A stretch of 64,000 bases of DNA from Lunularia cruciata (GCA_948567375.1 OX419762.1:41583034-41647033), one strand, 5' to 3'; counted from the first letter of the stretch, positions 44,581-57,239 are shown. Notes: generated by a model from the sequence alone, not told the origin. Numbers and translations: made by a program.

Positions 44581-46539
44581 GAGTTCTATTGACTATTGAC
44601 CTTATAACCTATTGTCCAAGTCTAGAATATCATTTAAGTTAGAGTCAATAGGTCTACTAATTCCAAAAATTATAGCCTTGATAAAATTGACAAAGACTCA
44701 AAAATTCTTTATTAGCTCTAAAGTAACCCTAACAAGCCTTGCTCAAGCTCTATTAGAAGTTAGGGAAACTAACGAAAGCAAAGTTTAGGTTACTTGTGTG
44801 ATAGTTAAACCGTTATTTAATTGTATCAATATTAAAAATCATGAAATATAATTCAACGAAGTGTTTGTAATACCACATTTATGCAAATATCTTTTCATTG
44901 CTTTTATAAGCTTTAATACTTTCAAGAGTCTACTAATGCTACTATCTCTCTACACTTGACCTTCTTGATAAATTTTATTTTTTTGCTTTAAATGGATAAG
45001 CTTATCTTGAAATATATTCTTAATCTAATGCATTATTTTCTCTTTGCTCCCTATAATTTTGAAAATAATATTAATGAAGAATTAGATTTTACTAATTTTA
45101 CCTATTTAATGGTGGAAATATCTTCTTGAAACGTATGATATAATTGGGGAAAAAAGTTTGATTGTGTCATCACTTATGCACTATACAAAAATAAAATGAG
45201 TCTATATCTTGATGCTCTTTGGAATTAAACCATTATGAGCCAATGAATAATTATAAATAGGATATTTTTCTAAAGAGGTCTTTATTACTATTTAACTGTT
45301 GGTTAACATTATTTTTATTATTATATTACCAAATTTCAAAGTAAGTTGATTAGGAGTAGTGTCATGCTCACACAAATAATTTAGTTGGTTGTATGGGTTT
45401 CATTCCACCATAATAATATTTCAGATTGGAACAATTATATACTTTACTATATTTTGATTGATGATGTATGGTTCATTTTTCCATAAAGGGTAAAATATCA
45501 GTAAAAGGCTAATATAGGTTAATTTGATATATTATTTTATTTAAGAGGAAAACTGAATATTAAAGTACAAAAGTGTATATACCTATTAAAGATATAGTTT
45601 CTATCTCAAACTATATATATCTTGACTGTATTTAAGATACTACAAACCTATTTTATAATAGAAGTCACTTTTAAATAGAAGTAATAAAAGACCAGTATAC
45701 AAGTCCTCGAGTGTAAATATAAACTGAAATTTGATAACAAAACTTAATTATATTGCTAGGATTAAATTGAACACTAGGTGCATACAATCTTTGTAGGTTA
45801 TAGGATAAGCTTTGAGTTTGTAGATGTAACTCATAAATTGGAATAGTTTTCGAGATCTTATACATACTTTAGAAAATACATTACTTTCATAAAAACGACA
45901 ACTCACTTGTATAATAGAAGGCTTATTTGCATGGGAGAAACTTTTGTTTTATTTTATATGTTTTGGAATCTGAATTAGCTAATTTATAAATTAGAATATT
46001 CAATTATAAACCTTTATCTTTAAGGATAGTTCTTTTCAAGACAATCTAAATCTTAATAATATATCTGGTTTTCCTCAATGTTAATATAAGCCCAAGGCTA
46101 TCCAATATGATATTATACCTTAGATGAACACCTTAGATGAACACGTTAAGATAAGTTGATAAACTCTATATTACCATTTAATGTTTATGAACTTAGATGA
46201 CTGAAAGACAAACTTAAACTGTCTTCAACATATATTAATATAAAATGTTAATATGTGAGGTCTATTTAATATCAAATAGAAGTGATTACAGATCAAAGAT
46301 GAAAGAATAATAAAAAGATGTATCTTATATGAGAATATATTCTCTATAAGTGAATATAATAAAGATAAAATAATATTCTACAAATATAATACTAATGGTC
46401 TAAGACAAAACAAAGGTACAATAAATAGTTGTGATGAACTACCAAAAACTGTTAGTACATTGTTTTTCTATTTTCATGGATTAGTTCAAGGTTAAGAAGG
46501 ATATTAAGGCTAGAATTTGAGATTGTGCTACTTATCATT
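44581..46539. other. AT-rich, no gene recognised
   Basis: No domain, repeat or RNA gene. It changes at about 46500 into purine-rich, coding-like sequence. Confidence 0.4.
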
Positions 46540-47645
46540 GGCCTAGAAGGTAACCACGGAGGAGGACAAGAATATGACACAAGAAAAACACCATGCCTCT
46601 TCTATGTTCAAAAATCATGAGGACAATGATGTTTTTCCTCATGATCTTTATGATAGTGAGTCCTCAAAGTTGACAACTCTTGGTTCAAAGTTTACAAACA
46701 AGAATTCCATACCATATGCTATAGTCAATCAATCTTGGAGAATTTAAAAGACTTGAATTTGCCACCACCTAGACAACAAATAAAATTCAATGATTGTTTG
46801 AACTGGCCAAAATGCTTGCATGTGTGAATAAAAATGGTTCATCAAGGATGCACTCACCAAATTTTGAAATGGATCAACTTGAGCTACAAATTCAAGTTAC
46901 TTGCTTACATAGTGGATTCTTTTGACTCAACAAATTTGTAACTTCAATTGCGGGGTGTCCAAAAATTGTTCAACAAGAAATGAGAATTGAGAGCTTGAGA
47001 GATTGAGTGGCAAGTGTTTGTATAGACATCATTTTTTAGTAGAGAGATCATGAGAAAGCATGATAGATATCCAACCAAAGAGCTATAGAACGCTTTTGAA
47101 TGTGATTTGGAAATCACCCATAGTGAAATAATTAGGCTCTCCACTATAGATAGGAGCTCATTTGCAACAAAAGCTTGATTTCTTGTTGTGGAATCGTACT
47201 TTGAATGATTTTGTAATGATCTTGGAAATAAGAGATATTTGAGAACCATATTAGAATCATACAAGAGAATGTGTTTGCATGGATAGAGGTTCATTGGAAA
47301 AAAGTGCTTGAGCTTGTAGTCAAATCTCCTCTAGATGCAAAGACAATAGACACCTAATGGAATCATCTTAAGGGTAAAATCAACAAGGAAATCAAGGTAT
47401 TGTTCAAGGAAGTGGAGGAGAGTAATAGGTGGAGAATTGGGGGATACAAGGATCCATACAAAGAGTGATTGCTAAAGCAATCATGAAGATGTTCAAGTCT
47501 TAGTGCACTACAAATGAAAACATGAGTCAAGTTATCTTCTTTTAGTAACTTCACAAGGGGCAACCAATGAATTAGTGGAGATATTTTGAAAGCATGTTCA
47601 AGACATGCATAGAGACATGAACAAGGAGTGCAAATTCACTCTCAT

Positions 47646-47717
47646 GTTGCCTTTTGTGATACAATTCTACATTGAGATGAAGTTGCCTTTTGTGATACAA
47701 TTCTACATTGAGATGAA
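47646..47717 (+). repeat. perfect 36-bp tandem duplication
   Basis: Two identical 36-bp units (47646-47681, 47682-47717), a multiple of three, so it would duplicate 12 codons (LPFVIQFYIEMK in one frame). Identity of the units suggests a recent event in an old relic. Confidence 0.95.
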
Positions 47718-47908
47718 GTTGCTCATGAAGGTAGAAAGAAAGGAGTGTCCATCACATTTTTATCATTAAGGGAATTTTCATATGCACCCAAAGTGACCAT
47801 AGAGTACAAGAAGTATAGGTTGGCAAAGTATGCTAAGTTGAAAATCATGTACATACATATGGAAGAGGGATACAATACCTTGGGATACCTATAAAAGAGA
47901 AAGGAATT

Positions 47909-47940
47909 ATTGGCATGACCAAAGGTTTGGTCATGCCAAT
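47909..47940. repeat. perfect 32-bp palindrome (15-bp arms, GG spacer)
   Basis: ATTGGCATGACCAAA, GG, then its exact reverse complement. It is not part of a recognised element. Confidence 0.95.
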
Positions 47941-50900
47941 AAGGATCCAAGAAGAAGAAACCAAAAGTCATTGACAAGAAGAAGAAGATTGTGATGAGGA
48001 CAATCACAACACAATAAATGAAGATATTGTGATGGATGATTCCATCATGGAGGGAGATCACGATGGTATGAATGAAAGAGAAGGTGTTGCCAAGACACCA
48101 GATATATCACAAGAGGGAGAGGCAAGTCAAGGAGGACATAGATGCCCAAAAGAAGGATTGTTGAGTGAGGAGTACTTCAGATGTATCAATCTTTCATCAA
48201 ACTCAAAAGCAAGGGCGGGCAATAAACAAGATGGTGCACAATTGAGGCCATTATGGGAGGATGTGGTCAATGAAGAAGAAGAGGGATGAATGCCAAAGAA
48301 GGATAAGGAAATCCTTCATGACCAAGATAAAGTTTTGATCCCTATAGACAAGATGGATGGCAATGTACACTCCATAACCAACCTCCAAATTTAGCACAAC
48401 AATGAGGCTAGATCATTGGGTACAAAGGAAGGGAACAAGATCCAAGTAAAAGGTGGAGAGAAAAAAGAAGAAGGGAGGTCATAGGCTAGAGAAGTACCCA
48501 TGTTTGAAGAGATAGTAAAATAGATGATGGAGGCCAAGAAGGAGGACTCCATGCAAGCACGCATGCAAGAAGGAGAAAGAGTAGCACACTAAGCTGAAGA
48601 TGCAACCATTGCTCATGAGGAAGCACAAGAAGAGGTATGTATTCCACTTTCTAACAAGGAATAGATAGGGAATGAGCAAGAGAAGGATAAACCTTTGAGA
48701 TAAAACAAGCTTCAAGCTTAAGAAGATGTAAGCTAGCTCAACCATGAATGAAGACCTCTCTTGTGAGAAGTAATGAATATGGTAGATCCAACTCTTCACA
48801 AGTTGGAAATTATTCTTCCATGTGAAGTTATGTGCTCACCTTCATTGGGTTACTCAAGTGGTCAATGGAGAGAAGGCAAGAGCTTGTGAAGAGATCCTTG
48901 ATCACAAAGATCAAGGAGCGGCTTGAGATTGAAGAAGATAATTTTCATGAACTAGAATAGCCATTAGACACATAGAGAAAGGTGGAGCAAGATAGAGGAA
49001 ACATGATGGAGAGTACCAAAAAGCAAAGGTAGAGGTATGAGCCATAGGGATCAAAAAAATGAAGGGTAGAATATGAAAAATAGGTTTGTGCTTGAGATGA
49101 AGAGGTCACCTTGTTGAAAATGGAGTTGAAGAAAGTGCAAGTCAAGATCATCACCAATAAGATTATGCTTGATAATTACAAGAAGATCCAAAAACTCTTC
49201 ATCAAGGAGTTGACCAAGTAGGTTGAGAGAAAAGAGGAGAGAGAAGACCTCATCCAAGTTCAAATGCAACAAGAGCTAGTAGAAGTAGAAATTCAAGCCA
49301 TTTGTGTGAACTTGAAGGAGCAACATACAAAAGTGCTCATGATAATGCAACATGTGGCAAACTAGATAATTGAGCGTGCAAAGCATATACCTTACCCCAT
49401 TGAGTTAGACTACATGATCTAAAGACTCAAATTCCTAAGTTAGAGGCAAAGGTATAAAATAACAAAACAACTCACACACTTGTTCACTTGTCGCAAAGTG
49501 CACTAGAACCAAAAGTTTGAGGAGACACTAAATAAGATGATTCTTGAGTTTGTAGATTAGAAAGGGAAGGTTGAATTGCCTATTAAAAAATGTAAAGGAA
49601 AAGGTAGTTCTTTTCAATATTGTAAAGATTTGTGAGCTAAAGAAATGTAAAATAGACTAAGTGTAGAACAATCATTTGTCTACTAGTACAAAGACAAGAT
49701 CTTTCAAGTTTAATATCTTTGTGATTGTATATTACCAACTCATGACACTTTTTGTGAGTGGTTATTTTTGTAGCCAAAGACCTTCATGATAATTTACCAA
49801 AGGCAAATTTTAAGTAAAAAACAAAATTGAGGAGCTGATTTGGCATTACCACCTAGGAAGATCTTAATTAAGTTAGATTAGGATAATATAAGATACTCTG
49901 ATAGGATTAGCAATGAGTGATGTACATGTAATTAGGAGATTTCTACAAAATTGTAGCTTTTGCATTTCCTCAACAAAAGAGTAAGAATAGTATTAAGGGA
50001 TTTGGCTCAATGTAACCAAGTTCATTCATACAAAGCAATTTTTGACAAATGAAGCTTTTTACTCAAGGACCTCTATGATCTTCTATGTATATTGTGTGCA
50101 TTTTGCATGATGAATTGTTTGCTTGGTTGAGTAATGGTGAGGAAAATTGAAGAGGAACACAAGTGTTTGAAGGAAGAGAATCATTCACACTTTTTTAGAG
50201 TGTAGGACCTCCAAGGTTTTGGATAGTGAAGGTAATGTGATGAATGACTAACAAAGAGTGAGAGCATCACGAATTACCATGGTAAAAAAAGCTAGGTGAT
50301 ATGATTGATCTACATTTCATTCAGAATTGTGCCTTTGGGAAGGATAGTATGCATTCTCTATGGTTGTAGCCATCAAAGTGATAGGACTTTCATGGTGAAA
50401 CTACTTGCAAGGTAGGGAATGCCTTTAGCATGTGCACACCATTCATAGTGCTCATGACATTCAAAGCATTGATGATAGTTGTGACACATCTTCTAGTCAT
50501 TTCTAACTTGCATCCTCACGGGAATAATCAGTACTTACCACTTTACCATCTTTCAATCAACAATGAGTCATTACAATAGTCAATAAGATATTGTATGTAA
50601 TATATAAAATGAATAAATAGATTCTAAATATGAGGTAAAATTTTGGATGACATCATAATCCACAATTTCAATATTAGAGACTTAAGTTTAGTTTGGCAAG
50701 AGGAGTTAAAGTTATAATAAGCTTAGTTAAAGTTATGCAATCATCATTAGTTAACTAATCTCAATAAGACATTCAATTAGAGATTAGTTGAAAGACATTG
50801 CTTTTTGGTCAAGAGACAATCCAACATAATAGGGGATTGAGATCAAAATTTGTCTTTTATCAGGATAAAAATATGTATGTATAATTTGGCTTGACTCTAG

Positions 50901-52926
50901 TTGCAATCCACAATTTTATCTCACCAACTCCTCATCTCCTACCCTCTTCCAATTTGATAATTCAACCACATGTTGCAATTGTCAGTACAATAATCTCCTC
51001 TTCAACGACTTGCTCCTTTGCAATTGTCACACCTCTTTGTTGCACACTACCCTCTATCAATAAAGAGCTTTACTTATGCACCATGTGTGCATTTTGTAGT
51101 ACAACATAGACTTCTTCTTCAACATGTTCCTTCAAACCACCACTTAAGACATCATATACCACACTTGAAGCTGCCAAGAAAGTTATGCAAGCCTTTGCAT
51201 TGCAATGAGGCTACTATGTTCAACATTATTGCTCCAAAAGGTCACAAAAGTTCAAAATGCACAATCTTTTTGTGATAGCTTGTTTGCCATCACAAAATAA
51301 ATTTAGTAGGAAAACCACTCATACTTGACCAAGGAAAACATAGAAGAAGAAGACCAAATTTTGTTGCATGCAATGTCCTTGGTCAAGTCATTTTCTGACC
51401 TTTCTTTCCAAAAATTGGTGTCATAGAATGGAAATTGATGGTAGAAAAGATATCCACAATCATCTTCCCACTACCAAAATGTTTGCATATCCCACTGCTT
51501 GTATTATCATTCATGTCAACATTGTAACAATTCAAGATATTCAAAGGCCAACTCAATTCTAAGGACCATTTTGACAACTCTTTGCTAGTAGAACCCAAAT
51601 AGCTTAATCAATGCCCAAGATATCTACAACATCAAGAAAATGATGCATTCAACAAATTATATGGCCAAATGCTCATGGAAGTGCTCTTGGATATACTATA
51701 AGAGGAACAAGTATTATATGATTATGCTAAAGATGCATAAGTAAGGTTCACTTATCTCTTCTTTGCATCAACATCTACAATTGAGTTGGACAAGGAGTTT
51801 CTGAAGGGTCTTTTGATTGATGGTACATATAAGATAAATATGTATGTTAATGTTGTCTTGAATTAATTTTTATATGAGCACAATTTGATTGAATCTCACT
51901 CCTTCAAGTTTGAAATCTTCTTTTACACGTTGTTGATAGAACATCAACAAATATATTGTTCTTTATATTATTTTGTTTCATGAGTTAAAAAATAAAAATA
52001 GACTACCTATGAGCCTTTGTTAGTATTTGCAAAATCTTTCTCACATTTATCTCCTTCTAGTTTTGGTTACATATTGTAAGCTTGCTTTAATGAACACAAT
52101 TGGGCAGTTGATCTCTATCACAACATTTGCAATACCAAAGCTAGTTTGCTCAAACATTGGAAGGTTAGTCTTGGCATCCATAACTATACCAATAGTTGCT
52201 TAGACACTACTTAGTGGTGGCCAGATTTTATGTCTATTGATCACACCATCAGAGTTACGGTTTGCATTGTTAGGTGGATTGTTAATAGGACTATTAGCAG
52301 CACTATTAGGGTGGAGTTCTAGGCTAAGTCTAGAAGAGTATACCTTCAAAGTGTATGCACAAAGAGCTCACTTCTTGATGTTGAGCCTTTGAGCTCTTTA
52401 TCATAGTGGACAAAGATTGGTAAGCATCACCTAGAGTCTCTTTAGCTAAAGTGGGTGTGTCTTGATAGTGTAATCAGAGCCCATTGGTGGTTTTTTATTA
52501 AGTTGAAAATGATTGATTTCTGATTTGAGTTGAGTTTATGACCATTTGATTACATCAAAAAATGAGCAAGAAAGAAATTGGGTGCAAGAAGAAAAAGCAT
52601 TGGTGATATTTTTAGGCTTCAGATATTGTTACTACCGTTTATCATTGCTCAATTTCCTTGAGAATGATTGTGTGCAGAAGCTCTTTCAAATTTATGTGAA
52701 GATTTTGATTTGTGTGAAGACTTGATGTAGAAATGCTATTGAAATTTCCAAAGTCAGATCTATGAGTGTTCAATTGCACTAAAATTGGGTTTGATTTGAG
52801 CACAATGAGATGAAATTGAAGTTAAGTGATGAAAATTGGGCCCATGTGCAAAATTGGAGATGGATTTGAGAACCTATCTCTTCAAATTAGGAGGTCTCTA
52901 TCTCCGCTTTTGACTTGATTAAGCAT

Positions 52927-53340
52927 TTGGTGGAGGATTTAGAGGTCAACCAAATATAATAAAGGTCTACCAAAGTTGGTGGAAGTTTGATTTGGATGCC
53001 AATCTTGAGGTAGAGTAAGTATTGGAATTTGGTCATAATTGGAGAGGCATTTGGAGGTCTCAAAGTGAGTAAGTGGCCAAGTTAGTCAAGGTTAGCCTAC
53101 TAGAGAGGGTTTGAGAATCGGCAACAAGGTTCCCATCCCCTCAATTTCATATTTGGTGGAGGATTTAAAGGTCAACTAACTATAATAAAGGTCTACCAAA
53201 GTTGGTGGAAGTTTGATTTGGAGGCCAATCTTGAGGTAGAGCAAGTTTTGGAGGTTGGCTAGAGTTAGAGAAGTATTTGGAGGTCTTTGTTGAGTTAGTG
53301 GTTGAGTTAATCAAGGTTTGCCTACAAAGTACAAAAGGAT
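52927..53340 (+). repeat. diverged tandem duplication, offset 226 bp
   Basis: TTGGTGGAGGATTT..AGGTCAAC recurs 226 bp later (52927 and 53153). It is followed in both units by ATAATAAAGGTCTACCAAAG, TTGGTGGAAGTTTGATTTGG and CCAATCTTGAGGTAGAG. The units differ at scattered bases. Confidence 0.85.
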
Positions 53341-53365
53341 TCTACTTGGTTGTATTTTTCTAACC

Positions 53366-53520
53366 TTCTATACATGTTTGGGTTTGTGTTAGGTATATCC
53401 TTGCTTCCTCATTAACTTGATATCTTTTCCTAATTTTTATGGTCTTCTATACATGTTTTGGTTTTTGTTCTAAATATTCTTGCTTCCTCATTAACTTGAC
53501 ATCTTTATTGCTCAAATGAT
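53366..53520 (+). repeat. diverged tandem duplication, offset 89 bp
   Basis: TTCTATACATGTTT and CTTGCTTCCTCATTAACTTG recur 89 bp apart (53366 and 53455). Confidence 0.85.
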
Positions 53521-53979
53521 GATACATAGCTTGGACAAGGAAAGATTTGGAAAAAATTACCATTAACTAAATCCTTTCTAGTTACTCTATATATACACAC
53601 ACATCAACTCTTGCATTACAATTTGTCAAGTCCTCAACATATGATCCTCATATTACACTCCAAAACTATTATAATGTCATCATAACCTTTAGCACTTATA
53701 GACAAGTCTATCCAAATGTCATATCAATCATATAATGCTCCATTCATTAGTGAGCTTCAACTCATCCCTAAAAATCCTCATTCAAGAAACCAAGGACTAG
53801 ACCATAGAAGAAACCAAGGATTGAGCCATGGATTAGGGCTATGTTATAACATGAAGTAGGTCAAACAAAAAGGCCATTTACTTCAAATATGACCATGGAA
53901 GCACTACCTCACCAACTTGGCTTGAAAATTGAAACCCAAAAATGAAAGACCAACACATAACTTGGCGAAAGCACATTCA

Positions 53980-54721
53980 AAGTTGTCATTTTTTAGAGGA
54001 TTGAAGCAAAAAAGCTAACAATCACCAATCATCAATACAATCATCCTTCTTCTCATGATATATCTAACCATCCACTAGCTAGACATTTTAGTGCAAAGTT
54101 ACAAAAAATGCAAGGACATTAGCTATGGTTGGGATATATCTTTGTCAAATTTCAATAGCTCTTTGACAAGAGTACACATCAATTTGTGTCACTCCAAGGG
54201 ATATTTATAACAAAAAATCAATGGTCCATAGAGAAGCTTTGGGTGGAATGAAATCCATCCAATCCCTTATCTTTGAACTAAGGGATTCAAGAGTAGAAAT
54301 AGTCAAACCAGCCTATCAATGTAGGTAATGTGATAGATCTTTTTTTTCCCCACAAAGATTCTATTACTCTAGCTTGGCAATTTGGCCACATGTTCCTAAT
54401 GGATAGGACAAACCACACAATTGATTCATTCTCCTCCTATTGAACATTGATGGGGCAATCGCAACAAGTAACCATAGCAACATTCTTCTTTCTTGAAGAA
54501 GGAAGAATGGGAAGACTACCTTGGGTATTTGCAAAGTTTTAGGATCTTGTTTGCCTTGGGCAGCCTTTGGTGATGGTGGTGATAGATAGGGAGCTAGAAT
54601 TGATGGGTGCACTAGAAGATGTGTTCTCAATCACAAACTATCTCATTTTCTTTTGGCACATTTCAAAGAATGTCTTGTCTACCTATAAAAGCTACTTTGA
54701 TGATAATGAGCGGTTCAACAA
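53980..54721 (+). pseudogene. MULE (MuDR/FAR1-type) transposase, N-terminal and catalytic part
   Basis: Plus-strand reading with shifts: HDISNHPLARHFSAKLQK (about 54050), then VTPRDIYNKKS, GGMKSIQSLIFELRDSRVEI, then FFPHKDSITLAWQFGHMFLM with the first catalytic Asp in LMDRT (54402-54404). Next comes TIATFFFLEEGRMGRLPWVF, then LVMVVIDRELELMGALEDVF with the second Asp at 54585-54587, and FFWHISKNVLSTYKSYFDD. These follow the MULE core order ('LLMD.TYKTN', 'VTDRE.ALM.AL..VFP', 'C.WHI.KNV'). MULE transposases cut and paste elements with long terminal inverted repeats; FAR1/FHY3 transcription factors share the fold, but decay and setting favour a transposon. The frame is interrupted at 54722 by a solo LTR. 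Confidence 0.82.
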
Positions 54722-55189
54722 TGTAAAAGACCAAGACCAAGGAGAGAAATAGGAGAATGGAAGATCAAAGTGAAAGATCACATTAGGACTATTGAATGAA
54801 GGAAATTCTGAATACCTAACATGAGTGTAGGCGTTGGTATTCATAGTGAAATATACAAGGCTCTTGAGAAGCTTCTCAAGAAGCTTTCTAAAAGCTGCAT
54901 GCTTGGAGCACAAGCCAAGTTAACCGGTAAGCTTCTCAAGAACCTCTCTTCTATAAGACGTCTACTTGGCATGCAAGCTAAGCTAGCCAAGAAGTTTACC
55001 TCTAGAAGCCACCTACTTGGTGTGCAAGCTAAGCTAGCCAAGAAGCTTCCTCCTTGGCATGCACATTACCCACCATTTGGAAGGTGCCAAGTACCTTCCT
55101 AGATTCTTCTAGAATATTCTTAGCTAATTTGGTCTAATTGCTACTTTGTTAGTCTTGACTAACTCATTGGTAAGCTCCATATTGTCACA
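54722..55189 (-). mobile_element. solo LTR, family 2, inverted, inside the MULE gene
   Basis: 468 bp, the reverse complement of the family-2 LTR: on the plus strand TGTAAAAGACC to CTCCATATTGTCACA. AACAA flanks it exactly (54717-54721 and 55190-55194). MULE transposase reading stops at FDDNERFNN on the left and resumes on the right. It carries the perfect heat-shock-type element at 55107-55119. Confidence 0.92.
55107..55119 (-). promoter_or_regulatory. heat-shock-element-like trimer in the family-2 LTR
   Basis: TTCTAGAATATTC: three alternating TTC/GAA units with 2-bp spacers, the consensus for a heat-shock factor trimer. It is preceded by another TTC at 55104. On the LTR sense strand it reads GAATATTCTAGAA. 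Confidence 0.6.
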
Positions 55190-56400
55190 AACAAGTTTTT
55201 AAGAGGGTGGAATGTAGTGATGATTTCTCTATTGGTTAACAAGTTTGTTGATCTTTGGGCATCTCTCTAAAGCCAATTAGAGCTCCACCTACAGACAATG
55301 GAATATTTGGAGCAAACATGGCTGCCATTGAAAGAAAACTTGGCTTATGCATTGGTAAACCATGTCCTTCATCTTCAATCCTATTCCACATCCAAAGTGG
55401 AAGGTGCTCATGCATTGCTCCAGAAGTTTCTCTAGATCTCAATTAGTGATTTACATGGGGTAGTTGAACACACCAGGATGTTAATTTTCAACGTCAAAAA
55501 GCCATATTATATGTTTCATTCTTATTTGTAGTGGTTTGTAATATCTCACTTTGTAAGAATCCTTTCTACAAGACATGATTGGACAAGTCTTGTGATTTGC
55601 TTTGAGAAAGGTAAAGTGCAATAGATATGCTTGATTTTCCTACATATTTATACTCATGTATCATATCGCTCTTGTTCTTTCATCCTTCTGATTGTTCTTA
55701 GGTCTCATAGCTAGATGACTACAAGTTAGAAAGTAAAAGTGCATAAATCAGTCCAACTCACACTTAACCTTGAACAAGAATATGACAAAGATCTCTTCTC
55801 TTGCTCTTCTCTTGGTAGAGGTGCAATGCAATAAACACTAATATGGATCTATTGCACAATGTGTTGATCTTGAAACAATACAACATAGCCAATGAATTTG
55901 TGACTAGAGGTAACAAATGTATGAAGGCTTTTGGTACTACAATAGAACTACCACGCAACCATATCATTGAGGCTAAACTCAAATCTGGTCAAAAGCTTTC
56001 ATTGGTTGATGTGAATCCATAATGGCTCCTAGAGCTATAGTCCCATCTTGTAGTTCCAAGAGCCAATGTGAATTTATTTGATGCTATCAAGCTCAAGTAT
56101 GAGAGACTTTTGCATGATAAACATGCAATATTTGAGACTCTATTATAAGGAGAGCTACTTGATATCAAGAATCCAATGGTTGTGGTTACAAAAGTGGCCT
56201 TTGTGGATCTCTTGTACGTCCAAAATCCTCTACAACAAGAGACAAGTCTTCACATGGACTCCTAAAGCCTTCTACTAAATTGTGGAAGTGTGGCATTTGT
56301 CACAAAGCCAATCATGGCATCTAGATGTGCAAAGAGAAAGACCCAAAAGTGGCCTGTCATTGCCTAAGGTCAATGACATTGCATCTAGTTTATTAGCTTG
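55190..56400 (+). pseudogene. MULE transposase, C-terminal part with CCHC knuckle
   Basis: Continues the gene after the LTR: NLAYALVNHVLHLQSYSTSK, then VEGAHALLQKFL (third catalytic residue Glu at 55400-55402), ISDLHGVVEHTRMLIFN. This is the family's 'TSRVEG.HA.LK..L..S.GDL' block. After a poorly conserved part, NPMVVVTK, GSLVRPKSSTTRDKSS and KCGICHKANHGI-stop-MC (56289-56330, CX2CX4HX4C) follow, matching the 'KGRP..S..RPKSS.RR' and terminal zinc-knuckle pattern of many plant MULE/FAR1-like proteins. Stops and shifts are frequent. The knuckle's internal TAG fits a C-to-T change. No terminal inverted repeat was identified. Confidence 0.78.
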
Positions 56401-56538
56401 TTGGGTACAATCTTGGACAGATGTTTAGAGAGACTAAAATTGTGGTTTTGAGTGATAGATTTGGCCCTCAAAAATGCTAAAGATGGATGGCCTTAGATCC
56501 AACAATGGATGGAAGCCACTCTTGAATAGGATCAAGTT

Positions 56539-56970
56539 TGTAACAATATGGAGTTTAGCGATGAAGTTAGTTAGGACTAAAAAAGTAATGAATAGGCCAA
56601 ATTAGCTTAGAATATTTTAGAAATATCTAAAAAGCTTCTTGGGAAGCTTCCTGGCTAGCTTAGCTTGCACTCCAAGTAAATAGCTTCTAGAAGGAAGCTT
56701 TTAGAAGCTTCTAACTAACTTAGCTTGCAAGCCAAGAAGACAATTTCTAGAAAGAAGCTTCTTGAGAAGCTTCTTGGTTAACTTGGTTTGCACTCCAAGA
56801 AAGTGGCTCAAGGAAGCTTCTTGAGAATTTTCTCAAGAAACTTGTTTGCTTCCTATAAATACTAGAGCCAAAGCTCATGCTAAGTATTTAGAGTTCAGTT
56901 TCCCACACTCAAGTGTCCCAATGTGATCTTCCATTCTCCTATTTCTCTCCTTAGTCTTAGGTCTTTTAAA
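56539..56970 (+). repeat. 5' LTR, family 2
   Basis: TGTAACAATATGGAGTTTAG to GGTCTTTTAAA (terminal C changed to A). It contains repeated GAAGCTTC and CTTGAGAAGCTTCTT words, TATAAATA at 56854-56861, and at 56610-56622 GAATATTTTAGAA, a one-base-altered form of the heat-shock-type trimer. Confidence 0.92.
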
Positions 56971-56971
56971 T

Positions 56972-56983
56972 TGGTATTAGAGC
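56972..56983 (+). promoter_or_regulatory. primer-binding site, family 2
   Basis: TGGTATTAGAGC, one base after the LTR; it differs by one base from the initiator-tRNA-Met site TGGTATCAGAGC. Confidence 0.88.
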
Positions 56984-57239
56984 AAGAATGAGATGGATTG
57001 CATTTATTGACCACTAAATCCATTTCCGCCAAACCATTAGGATTTTTGTGTCTAGACATTACCCAAACATCACTTCACACAATTCATCACCTCACGTTTC
57101 AAGTAGAATTTTTTGAATGCAATCACCTTGTCCAAGGAACCCTTGATACTTCCGGTTGTAACTTATGGAGAATGGTGGACATGTTGCATCTATGTGTTAG
57201 TAAATTAGATAAATTGGAGGTAGTGTGATAGAGTAGTAG

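Larger units (their letters stand above)
46540..49620 (+). pseudogene. decayed coding-like region, unidentified
   Basis: On the plus strand, stop-free segments of 20-85 codons alternate with stops and shifts, with composition unlike the AT-rich flanks: acidic and Lys-rich (TEEDKNMTQEKHHASSMF; a frame at 48029-48289 ending in VNEEEEG; helix-like ELVEVEIQAICVNLKEQH near 49270). The minus-strand open frames here are Phe/Leu/Ser shadows of it. Coiled-coil-like parts near 49100-49600 are suggested by heptad-rich Lys/Glu/Leu. I could not assign it to a Gag, transposase or host family. It contains an in-phase 36-bp tandem duplication and a 32-bp palindrome. Confidence 0.35.
49621..53979. other. no gene recognised; tandem duplications
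   Basis: Mostly stop-dense. Frames at 50891-51275 and 51368-51562 lack domains. Two diverged tandem duplications lie at 52927-53340 and 53366-53520. The right end leads into the MULE pseudogene, whose N-terminal limit is not sharp. Confidence 0.4.

Noticed and set aside
47723-48799. Minus-strand Phe/Leu-rich frames that look like membrane proteins
   Set aside because: They are reverse-complement shadows of a Lys/Glu/Met-rich plus-strand relic.
55236-55446. Short gene next to the inverted LTR
   Set aside because: The neighbouring frame reads VEGAHALLQKFL and belongs to the MULE transposase; this frame is a shadow.
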